Source: Liolophura sinensis
Lineage: Eukaryota; Mollusca; Polyplacophora; Chitonida; Chitonidae
DNA: 64,000 nt
Direction of reading: 5' to 3'
Assembly: GCF_032854445.1 (NCBI RefSeq)
Contig: NW_027017996.1
Location: 1-64,000, forward strand
Below are positions 52,610-64,000 of the stretch, piece after piece; within the stretch, counting starts at the first letter, position 1, and the number at the start of each line of letters is the position of its first letter. A program made the position numbers and the translations under genes. The notes beneath the pieces are model-generated. The model made no database searches. It was not told the origin of the DNA and saw only the letters and a program-made list of their open reading frames with translations.

Positions 52610-55600
52610 TTACAATGTTCATCTGGTAACTGAACATGCTATTATAATGATTACATTGCTCATCTTGTAACTGAGCACGCTATTATACTGATTACAATGT
52701 TCATCTTGTAACTGGGCATACTAGTGTAATAATTAAAATATTAATTTTGTAACTGAGCATGCTATTATACTGATTACAATGTTCATCTTGTAACTGAACA
52801 TGCTATTATAATGATTACAATGTTCATGTTGTAACTGAGCATGCTATTATACGAATTACAATTTTCATCTTGTAATTGAGCATGCTATTATAATGATTAC
52901 ATTGCTCATCTTGTATTTGAGCATGCTATTTTAACTATTACAATGTTCATCTTGTAACTGGGCATGTTTTTATAATGATTACAATGTTCACCTTGTAACT
53001 GAGCACGCTATTGTAATGATTTCAATGTTCTCCTTGTAACTGAGCACATTATTATAATGATTGCAATGTTCATCTTGTAACTGAATATGCTATTGCAATG
53101 ATTACAATGTCCATTTTGCAACTGAGCATGCTTGTATACTGATTACAATGTTCACCTAGGAACTGATGATGTTTTTATAATGATTACAACGTTCATCTTG
53201 TAACTGAACATGCAATTATAAGGATTACAATGTTCACTTTGTAACTGAACATGCTATTACAATGATTACAATGTTCATCTTGTAACTGAACATGCTATTA
53301 TGTCGATTACAATCTTTATCTTGCAACTGAGCATGATATTATAATGATTACAATGTTCATCTTGTAATTGAACGTGCTAATATATTGAATACAATGTTCA
53401 TTTTGTAACTGATGATGTTATTATAATGATTACAATATTCATCTTGTAACTAAATATGCTTATGTAATGATTACAATGTCCAATTTGCAACTGAGCATGC
53501 TTTTATACTTACAATGTCCACCTTGTAACTGAACATGCTATTATAATGATTAGAATGTTCATCTTGTAACTGAGCATGTTTTTATAAAGATTACAATGTT
53601 CACCTTGTAACTGAACATGCTTTCATAATGATTACAATGTTCATCTTGTAATTGAACGTGCTAATATAATGAATACAATGTTTACTTTGTAACTGATGAT
53701 GTTATTATAATGATTACAATATTCATCTTGTAAGTGAATATGCTAATGTAATGATTACAATGTTTATCTTGCAACTGAGCATGCTTGTATACTGATTACA
53801 ATGTTCACCTTGCAACTGATGATGTTTTTATAATGATTACAATGTTCATCTTATAACTGAACATGCTATTATGTCGATTACAATCTTCATCTTGCAACTG
53901 AGCATGTTTTTAAAATGATTACTATGTTCACCTTGTAACTGAACATGCTTTTATAATGATTACAATGTCTATCTTGTAAGTGAACGAGCTAATATAATGA
54001 ATACAATGCTTATGTTGTAACTGATGATGTTATTATAATGATTACAATATTCATCTTGTAAGTGAATATGCTAATGTAATGATTACAATGTCCATTTTGC
54101 AACTGAGCATGCTTGTATACTGATTACAATGTTCACCTTGTAACTGTTTATGTTTTTATAATGATTACAATGTTCATCTTATAACTGAACATGCAATTAT
54201 AAGGATTACAATGTTCACTTTGTAACTGAACATGCTTTTACAATGATTACATTGTCCACCTTGTAACTGAGCGCATTATTATAATGATTACAATGTTCAT
54301 CTTGTAACTGAATATGCTATTGTAATGATTACAATGTCCATTTTGCAACTGAGCATGCTTGTATACTGATTACAATGTTCACCTTGCAACTGATGATGTT
54401 TTATAATGATTACAATGTTCACTTTGTAACTGAACATGCAATTATAAGGATTACAATGTTCACTTTGTAACTGAACATGCTATTACAATGATTACATTGT
54501 TAACCTTGTAACTGAGCACATTATTATAATGATTACAATGTTCATCTTGTAAGTGAATATGCTAATGTAATGATTACAATATCCATTTTGCAACTGAGCA
54601 TGCTTTTATACTGATTACAATGTTCACCTTGTAACTGATGATGTTTTTATAATGATTAAAATGTTCATCTTGTAAGTACATATGCTATAATAATGATTAC
54701 AATGTTCATCTTGTAACTACATATGCTAATATAATAATTGCAATATTCATTTTGTAACTGAGCATGCTATTATATTGATTACAATGGTGATTTTGTAACC
54801 GTTGACGCTATTATAATGATTACAATGTTTACTTTGTAACTGAACATGCTATTACAATGATTACAATGTTCATCTTGTAACTGAACATGCTATTATGTCG
54901 ATTACAATCTTCATCTTGTAACTGAAAATGATATTATAATGATTACAATGTTTATCTTGCAACTGAGCATGCTATTATAATGATTACATTGCTCATCTTG
55001 TATTTGAGCATGTTATTTTAACTATTACAATGTTCATCTTGTAACTGGGCATGTTTTTATAATGATTACAATGTTCACCTTGTAACTGAGCACGCTATTG
55101 TAATGATTTCAATGTTCTCCTTGTAACTGAGCACATTATTATAATGATTGCAATGTTCATCTTGTAACTGAATATGCTATTGCAATGATTACAATGTCCA
55201 TTTTGCAACTGAGCATGCTTGTATACTGATTACAATGTTCACCTAGGAACTGATGATGTTTTTATAATGATTACAACGTTCATCTTGTAACTGAACATGC
55301 AATTATAAGGATTACAATGTTCACTTTGTAACTGAACATGCTATTACAATGATTACATTGTTCATCTTGTAACTGAACATGCTATTATGTCGATTACAAT
55401 CTTTATCTTGCAACTGAGCATGATATTATAATGATTACAATGTTCATCTTGTAATTGAACGTGCTAATATATTGAATACAATGTTCATTTTGTAACTGAT
55501 GATGTTATTATAATGATTACAATATTCATCTTGTAACTAAATATGCTTATGTAATGATTACAATGTCCATTTTGCAACTGAGCATGCTTTTATACTTACA

Positions 55601-56105
55601 ATGTCCACCTTGTAACTGAACATGCTATTATAATGATTAGAATGTTCATCTTGTAACTGAGCATGATTTTATAAAGATTACAATGTTCACCTTGTAACTG
55701 AACATGCTTTTATAATGATTACAATGTTCATCTTGTAATTGAACGTGCTAATATAATGAATACAATGTTTACTTTGTAACTGATGATGTTATTATAATGA
55801 TTACAATATTCATCTTGTAAGTGAATATGCTAATGTAATGATTACAATGTTCATCTTGTAACTGAATATGCTATTGTAATGATTACATTGTCCATTTTGC
55901 AACTGAGCATGCTTGTATACTGATTACAATGTTCACCTTGCAGCTGATGATGTTTTTATCATGATTACAATGTTCATCTTGTAACTGAACATGCAATTAT
56001 AAGGATTACAATGTTCACTTTGTAACTTAACATGCTATTACAATGATTACAATGTTCATTTTGTAACTTAACATGCTATTATGTCGATTACAATCTTCAT
56101 CTTGT
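52610..56105. repeat. 41-bp satellite array S7
   Basis: About 3.5 kb of satellite between modules F and G. Its start follows S3 and the start of S2 (CATACTAGTGTAAT, CTAGGAACTGATG and TATATTGAATAC series). Near 55850 it jumps into the short pre-module series. It lacks the 1472-bp two-copy unit of S6 and S8. No gene is seen. Confidence 0.96.
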
Positions 56106-57384
56106 ATGTATGTCGCTGTGCAACTGAGTGAGTGAGTGCTTGGGGTTTAACGTCGTACACAACAATTTTTCAGTCATATGACGACGAAGGAATCATTAGG
56201 GTGCATGCACGTTTAATGTGCCTCCTTGTTGCAGGACGGATTTTCACCGCTCTTTTATTTAGTGCTGCATCACTGAGACGACTTACCGAAGGCAAGTAAG
56301 CCGCCCCGCCCGAGCCATTATACTGAAACGGGTCAACCAGTCGTTGCACTATCCCCCTTCATGCTGAACGCCAAACGAGGAAGTCACAACTTCCTCTTTT
56401 AAAGTCTTAGGTGTGACTCGACCAAGGATTGATCCTGGATCTACCGGTCCCGAAGCGGACGCTCTACCAACTGTGCTATCCGGGCCGGTCTGTGCAACTG
56501 ACGATCAGATAACATTTATCTGTAAAGACATGTATGTCTCTGCGCCATTTACTGTACCTATGTCTTTCACTTCAGGCAAACCTTAGTCCTCCCATACATA
56601 ACCCCACCTGACAAGGCTCCTACTCAGGCTATTTTATTTCCTAGTGAAAGGAAGGCTTTAAGCATACATGTTTGTATATATAATGTTAGTGGAGCGAGTT
56701 TTCAGTAATACACAATTAACATATAACAGACCTATCAAAACCCTCACAGAATCCAAACGAAGTCCACCGTAAGCACTCTGGAAAAAACATATTAGGAGCT
56801 CAAGTACGTCTATATCGCATTTTTTATTTCATTTCTAACATGATGAGATCACAGAGCTGTTACATTTATCTGTCAAAACCGTTAGTTTAATAAGTTACAT
56901 ATTTGTCCTGAAAGAAAGAGACAAAGTTATTGATCTCATTAACGTACGTGTACCTGCCGACGAGCATCAGTTACCATTGTCAGCAAGACTAGTCCCGATA
57001 TAGAAGAACCGTAGAGAAAACCATAAAAGAATTGGGGTCGAATTTTCTGATTTTATTGCAGTCAGATTAATTTCACAGATATCGTATTCTACACATTTGG
57101 CCCATTGCCAGAACGCTGCAAATAGGGGTGCGAAACAATGCATGTATTTTTCATTGAGGAATGAAGAAAATGGTTTTAAAAAAGGACAAACATAAGTTCT
57201 CTTAAATATGCATACCTGTAGTTTCCGTTTTGAAAGGCTAAACAGTCTAACAAAGGGCTATTTGATTTAAGAACATGCCTATTAAAATATTACATGTAAT
57301 TAACATAAATACGATATGATGGCGTTTAGTTAAACTAAGGTGAATATACCAGAGTTTGGAAGCGATTTATTCTAAAAATAATTC
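56106..57384 (-). repeat. SINE-bearing module G (short form)
   Basis: The short left junction is as in A, B, E and F, but the SINE and right arm (56502-57384) carry the C/D-type variants. The right arm matches D almost base for base, including CCATAAAAGAATT, CAGAACGCTG, CATAAGTTCTC, TTTGATTTAAG and ATTAAAATATTAC. This short-junction, D-type-body combination is a mosaic and suggests conversion. Private change GGGCTATTTG near 57257. Confidence 0.9.
56128..56489 (-). mobile_element. tRNA-derived SINE, copy G
   Basis: Target-site duplications at 56116-56127 and 56490-56501 and three GAGT units. C/D-type CACGTTTAATG, CCATTATACTG and AAGTCACAAC; private CGTACACAACAA where C and D have CGTACTCAACAA. 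Confidence 0.87.
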
Positions 57385-60300
57385 TTACAATGTTCATCTG
57401 GTAACTGAACATGCTATTATAATGATTACATTGCTCATCTTGTAACTGAGCACGCTATTATACTGATTACAATGTTCATCTTGTAACTGGGCATACTAGT
57501 GTAATAATTAAAATATTAATTTTGTAACTGAGCATGCTATTATACTGATTACAATGTTCATCTTGTAACTGAACATGCTATTATACGAATTACAATCTTC
57601 ATCTTGTAATTGAGCATGCTATTATAATGATTACATTGCTCATCTTGTAACTGAATATGCTATTGCAATGATTACAATGTCCATTTTGCAACTGAGCATG
57701 CTTGTATACTGATTACAATGTTCACCTTGGAACTGATGATGTTTTTATAATGATTACAATGTTCATCTTGTAACTGAACATGCAATTATAAGGATTACAA
57801 TGTTCACTTTGTAACTGAACATGCTATTACAATGTTTACAATGTTCATCTTGTAACTGAACATGCTATTATGTCGATTACAATCTTCATCTTGCAACTGA
57901 GCATGATATTATAATGATTACAATGTTCATCTTGTAATTGAACGTGCTAATATAATGAATACAATGTTCATTTTGTAACTGATGATGTTATTATAATGAT
58001 TACAATATTCATCTTGTAACTGAATATGCTTATGTAATGATTACAATGTCCATTTTGCAACTGAGCATGCTTTTATACTTACAATGTCCACCTTGTAACT
58101 GAACATGCTATTATAAAGATTACAATGTTCACCTTGTAACTGAACATGCTTTTATAATGATTACAATGTTCATCTTGTAATTGAACGTGCTAATATAATC
58201 AATACAATGTTTACTTTGTAACTAATGATGTTATTATAATGATTACAATATTCATCTTGTAAGTGAATATGCTAATGTAATGATTACAATGTTTATCTTG
58301 CAACTGAGCATGCTTGTATACTGATTACAATGTTCACCTTGCAACTGATGATGTTTTTATAATGATTACAATGTTCATCTTGTAACTGAACATGCTATTA
58401 TGTCGATTACAATCTTCATCTTGCAACTGAGCATGTTTTTAAAATGATTACTATGTTCACCTTGTAACTGAACATGCTTTTATAATGATTACAATGTTTA
58501 TCTTGTAAGTCAACGAGCTAATATAATGAATACAATGCTTATGTTGTAACTGATGATGTTATTATAATGATTACAATATTCATCTTGTAAGTGAATATGC
58601 TAATGTAATGATTACAATGTCCATTTTGCAACTGAGCATGTTTGTATACTGATTACAATGTTCACCTTGAAACTGTTTACTTTTTATAATGATTACATTG
58701 TTCATCTTGTAACTGAACATGCAATTATAAGGATTACAATGTTCACTTTGTAACTGAACATGCTATTACAATGATTACATTGTTCACCTTGTAACTGAGC
58801 ACATTATTATAATGATTACAATGTTCATCTTGTAACTGAATATGCTATTGTAATGATTACATTGCTCATCTTGTAACTGAGCACGCTATTATACTGATTA
58901 CAGTGTTCATCTTGTAACTGGGCATACTAGTGTAATAATTAAAATATTAATTTTGTAACTGAGCATGCTATTATACTGATTACAATGTTCATCTTGTAAC
59001 TGAACATGCTATTATAATGATTACAATGTTCATGTTGTAACTGAGCATGCTATTATACGAATTACAATCTTCATCTTGTAATTGAGCATGCTATTATAAT
59101 GATTACATTGCTCATCTTGTAACTGAATATGCTATTGCAATGATTACAATGTCCATTTTGCAACTGAGCATGCTTGTATACTGATTACAATGTTCACCTT
59201 GGAACTGATGATGTTTTTATAATGATTACAATGTTCATCTTGTAACTGAACATGCAATTATAAGGATTACAATGTTCACTTTGTAACTGAACATGCTATT
59301 ACAATGATTACAATGTTCATCTTGTAACTGAACATGCTATTATGTCGATTACAATCTTCATCTTTCAACTGAGCATGATATTATAATGATTACAATGTTC
59401 ATCTTGTAATTGAACGTGCTAATATAATGAATACATTGTTCATTTTGTAACTGATGATGTTATTATAATGATTACAATATTCATCTTGTAACTGAATATG
59501 CTTATGTAATGATTACAATGTCCATTTTGCAACTGAGCATGCTTTTATACTTACAATGTCCACCTTGTAACTGAACATGCTATTATAAAGATTACAATGT
59601 TCACCTTGTAACTGAACATGCTTTTATAATGATTACAATGTTCATCTTGTAATTGAACGTGCTAATATAATGAATACAATGTTTACTTTGTAACTGATGA
59701 TGTTATTATAATGATTACAATATTCATCTTGTAAGTGAATATGCTAATGTAATGATTACAATGTTTATCTTGCAACTGAGCATGCTTGTATACTGATTAC
59801 AATGTTCACTTTGCAACTGATGATGTTTTTATAATGATTACAATGTTCATCTTGTAACTGAACATGCTATTATGTCGATTACAATCTTCATCTTGCAACT
59901 GAGCATGTTTTTAAAATGATAACTATGTTCACCTTGTAACTGAACATGCTTTTATAATGATTACAATGTTTATCTTGTAAGTGAACGAGCTAATATAATG
60001 AATACAATGCTTATGTTGTAACTGATGATGTTATTATAATGATTACAATATTCATCTTGTAAGTGAATATGCTAATGTAATGATTACAATGTCCATTTTG
60101 CAACTGAGCATGCTTGTATACTGATTACAATGTTCACCTTGAAACTGTTTACTTTTTATAATGATTACAATGTTCATCTTGTAACTGAACATGCAATTAT
60201 AAGGATTACAATGTTCACTTTGTAACTGAACATGCTATTACAATGATTACATTGTTCACCTTGTAGCTGAGCACATTATTATAATGATTACAATGTCCAT

Positions 60301-61371
60301 TTTGCAACTGAGCATGCTTGTATACTGATTACAATTTTCACTTTGCAACTGATGATGTTTTTATAATGATTACAATGTTCACTTTGAAAGTGAACATGCA
60401 ATTATAAGGAATACAATGTTCACTTTGTAACTGAACATGCTTTTACAATGATTACATTGTTCACCTTGTAACTGAGCACATTATTATAATAATTACAATG
60501 TTCATCTTGTAAGTGAATATGCTAATGTAATGATTACAATATCCATTTTGCAACTAAGCATGCTTTTATACTGATTACAATGTTCACCTTGTAACTGATG
60601 ATGTTTTTATAATGATTACAATGTTCATCTTGTAACTACATATGCTATAATAATGATTACAATGTTCATCTTGTAATGAAATATGCTAATATAATGATTG
60701 CAATATTCATTTTGTAACTGAGCATGCTATTATATTGATTACAATGGTGATTTTGTAACCGTTGACGCTATTATAATGATTACAATGTTTACTTTGTAAC
60801 TAAACATGCTATTACAATGATTACAATCTTCATCTTGTAACTGAACATGCTATTATGTCGATTACAGTCTTCATCTTGTAACTGAAAATGATATTTTAAT
60901 GATTACAATGTTTATCTTGCAACTGAGCATGCTATTATAATGATTACAATGTTCACTTCGTAACTGATCATGCTATTTTAACTATTACAATGTTCATCTT
61001 GTAACTGGGCATGTTTTTATAAAGATTACAATGTTCATCTTGTAACTGAGCACGCTATTGTAATGATTACAATGTTCACCTTGTAACTGAGCACATGATT
61101 ATAATGATTACAATGTTCATCTTGTAACTGCATATGCTATTGTAATGATTACAATGTCCATTTTGCAACTGAGCATGCTTGTATACTGATTACAATGTTC
61201 ACCTTGCAGCTGATGATGTTATTATAATGATTACAATGTTCATCTTGTAACTGAACATGCAATTATAAGGATTACAATGTTCACTTTGTAACTTAACATG
61301 CTATTACAATGATTACAATGTTCATTTTGTAACTGAACATGCTATTATGTCGATTACAATCTTCATCTTGT
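57385..61371. repeat. 41-bp satellite array S8
   Basis: About 4.0 kb of satellite. It follows S6 in content, including the two-copy 1472-bp unit (TATTGCAATG at 57661 and 59133). Near 57585 it lacks exactly one monomer present after module H: the G-H offset goes from 5270 to 5311. No gene is seen. Confidence 0.96.
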
Positions 61372-62654
61372 ATGTATGTCGCTGTGCAACTGAGTGAGTG
61401 AGTGAGTGCTTGGGGTTTAACGTCGTACTCAACAATTTTTCAGTCATATGACGACGAAGGAATCATTAGGGTGCATGCACGTTTAATGTGCCTCCTTGTT
61501 GCAGGACGGATTTTCACCGCTCTTTTATTTAGTGCTGCATCACTGAGACGACTTACCGAAGGCAAGTAAGCCGCCCCGCCCGAGCCATTATACTGAAACG
61601 GGTCAACCAGTCGTTGCACTATCCCCCTTCATGCTGAACGCCAAACGAGGAAGTCACAACTTCCTCTTTTAAAGTCTTAGGTGTGACTCGACCAAGGATT
61701 GATCCTGGATCTACCGGTCCCGAAGCGGACGCTCTACCAACTGTGCTATCCGGGCCGGTCTGTGCAACTGACGATCAGATAACATTTATCTGTAAAGACA
61801 TGTATGTCTCTGCGCCATTTACTGTACCTATGTCTTTCACTTCAGGCAAACCTTAGTCCTCCCATACATAACCCCACCTGACAAGGCTCCTACTCAGGCT
61901 ATTTTATTTCCTAGTGAAAGGAAGGCTTTAAGCATACATGTTTGTATATATAATGTTAGTGGAGCGAGTTTTCAGTAATACACAATTAACATATAACAGA
62001 CCTATCAAAACCCTCACAGAATCCAAACGAAGTCCACCGTAAGCACTCTGGAAAAAACATATTAGGAGCTCAAGTACGTCTATATCGCATTTTTTATTTC
62101 ATTTCTAACATGATGAGATCACAGAGCTGTTACATTTATCTGTCAAAACCGTTAGTTTAATAAGTTACATATTTGTCCTGAAAGAAAGAGAAAAAGTTAT
62201 TGATCTCATTAACGTACGTGTACCTGCCGACGAGCATCAGTTACCATTGTCAGCAAGACTAGTCCCGATATAGAAGAACCGTAGAGAAAACCATCAAAGA
62301 ATTGGGGTCGAATTTTCTGATCTTATTGCAGTCAGATTAATTTCACAGATATCGTATTCTACACATTTGGCCCATTGCCAGAACGCTGCAAATAGGGGTG
62401 CGAAACAATGCATGTATTTTTCATTGAGGAATGAAGAAAATGGTTTTAAAAAAGGACAAACTTAAGTTCTCTTAAATATGCATACCTGTAGTTTCCGTTT
62501 TGAAAGGCTAAACAGTCTAACAAAGGGCCACTTGACTTAAGAACATGCCTATTACAATATTACATGTAATTAACATAAATACGATATGATGGCGTTTAGT
62601 TAAACTAAGGTGAATATACCAGAGTTTGGAAGCGATTTATTCTAAAAATAATTC
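61372..62654 (-). repeat. SINE-bearing module H (short form)
   Basis: Short left junction and C/D/G-type SINE. The first part of the right arm is D/G-type (AAGCATACATG, TATAATGTTAG, TTTTTTATTTC, CAGAACGCTG). The last part switches to E-type (CCATCAAAGAATT, CAAACTTAAG, GGGCCACTTGAC, ATTACAATATTAC). The switch lies between about 62290 and 62530, which fits a conversion tract end. The right arm is 61772-62654. Confidence 0.9.
61394..61759 (-). mobile_element. tRNA-derived SINE, copy H
   Basis: Target-site duplications at 61382-61393 and 61760-61771 and four GAGT units. The body equals copies C and D at all the lineage markers I compared (CGTACTCAACAA, CACGTTTAATG, CCATTATACTG, CTATCCCCCTTC, AAGTCACAAC). 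Confidence 0.87.
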
Positions 62655-64000
62655 TTACAATGTTCATCTGGTAACTGAACATGCTATTATAATGATTACA
62701 TTGCTCATCTTGTAACTGAGCACGCTATTATACTGATTACAATGTTCATCTTGTAACTGGGCATACTAGTGTAATAATTAAAATATTAATTTTGTAACTG
62801 AGCATGCTATTATACTGATTACAATGTTCATCTTGTAACTGAACATGCTATTATAATGATTACAATGTTCATGTTGTAACTGAACATGCTATTATACGAA
62901 TTACAATCTTCATCTTGTAATTGAGCATGCTATTATAATGATTACATTGCTCATCTTGTAACTGAATATGCTATTGCAATGATTACAATGTCCATTTTGC
63001 AACTGAGCATGCTTGTATACTGATTACAATGTTCACCTTGGAACTGATGATGTTTTTATAATGATTACAATGTTCATCTTGTAACTGAACATGCAATTAT
63101 AAGGATTACAATGTTCACTTTGTAACTGAACATGCTATTACAATGTTTACAATGTTCATCTTGTAACTGAACATGCTATTATGTCGATTACAATCTTCAT
63201 CTTGCAACTGAGCATGATATTATAATGATTACAATGTTCATCTTGTAATTGAACGTGCTAATATAATGAATACAATGTTCATTTTGTAACTGATGATGTT
63301 ATTATAATGATTACAATATTCATCTTGTAACTGAATTTGCTTATGTAATGATTACAATGTCCATTTTGCAACTGAGCATGCTTTTATACTTACAATGTTC
63401 ACCTTGTAACTGAACATGCTTTTATAATGATTACAATGTTCATCTTGTAATTGAACGTGCTAATATAATGAATACAATGTTTACTTTGTAACTGATGATG
63501 TTATTATAATGATTACAATATTCATCTTGTAAGTGAATATGCTAATGTAATGATTACAATGTTTATCTTGCAACTGAGCATGCTTGTATACTGATTACAA
63601 TGTTCACCTTGCAACTGATGATGTTTTTATAATGATTACAATGTTCATCTTGTAACTGAACATGCTATTATGTCGATTACAATCTTCATCTTGCAACTGA
63701 GCATGTTTTTAAAATGATTACTATGTTCACCTTGTAACTGAACATGCTTTTATAATGATTACAATGTTTATCTTGTAAGTGAACGAGCTAATATAATGAA
63801 TACAATGCTTATGTTGTAACTGATGATGTTATTATAATGATTACAATATTCATCTTGTAAGTGAATATGCTAATGTAATGATTACAATGTCCATTTTGCA
63901 ACTGAGCATGCTTGTATACTGATTACAATGTTCACCTTGAAACTGTTTACTTTTTATAATGATTACAATGTTCATCTTGTAACTGAACATGCAATTATAA
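62655..64000. repeat. 41-bp satellite array S9 (cut by window edge)
   Basis: Post-module satellite, following the order of S8 and S6 to the end of the window. Between about 63385 and 63425 it has lost monomers relative to S8: TATACTTACAATG runs straight to TTCACCTTG. AATTTGCTTATG near 63336 is a private change. The array continues past the window. Confidence 0.96.

Overview
The window is almost entirely non-coding, highly repetitive eukaryotic DNA. About 52 kb is an AT-rich satellite with a 41-bp monomer. Set into it are eight copies of a non-satellite module of about 1.3 kb (six copies) or 2.0 kb (two copies). Each module carries one tRNA-derived SINE on the minus strand, with a (GAGT)n tail and 12-bp target-site duplications. 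The SINE body resembles SINEs I know from mollusc genomes (RUDI/V-SINE-like), so I infer a mollusc, most likely a bivalve. This rests on recognition, not a search. I find no protein-coding gene. The few short open frames lie inside the SINE or a 30-bp minisatellite.

Layout: satellite 1-1900; module A 1901-3184; satellite 3185-28315; module B 28316-29594; satellite 29595-37282; long module C 37283-39280; satellite 39281-42260; long module D 42261-44244; satellite 44245-45164; module E 45165-46442; satellite 46443-51331; module F 51332-52609; satellite 52610-56105; module G 56106-57384; satellite 57385-61371; module H 61372-62654; satellite 62655-64000. All modules point the same way and share one right junction. 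Two left junctions exist: a long form (C, D) and a short form (the other six) that lacks about 0.7 kb of left arm.

The satellite is a nested higher-order repeat. Distinct monomer variants recur in fixed order, and larger blocks are duplicated. Periods read directly from matching landmarks are 571 bp, 1472 bp (36 monomers), 1514 bp (37), 2043 bp (50), about 4540 bp, about 4970 bp (including a module), about 5320 bp and about 26.41 kb (including a module). Almost all spacings fit n x 41 minus small fixed deletions (3 bp or 1 bp) carried by particular monomers. This points to unequal exchange or replication-based amplification in strict register.

The history I infer has five steps. A roughly 1.6-kb sequence came to lie inside a satellite monomer, possibly by insertion with an ATAA duplication. 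A SINE inserted into it once. A deletion produced the short form. Both forms were then amplified together with the surrounding satellite. Finally, gene-conversion-like exchange shuffled variants among module copies. The SINE Pol III promoter faces the left-hand satellite and has no T4 terminator for about 870 bases in copy A, so antisense satellite transcription is possible.
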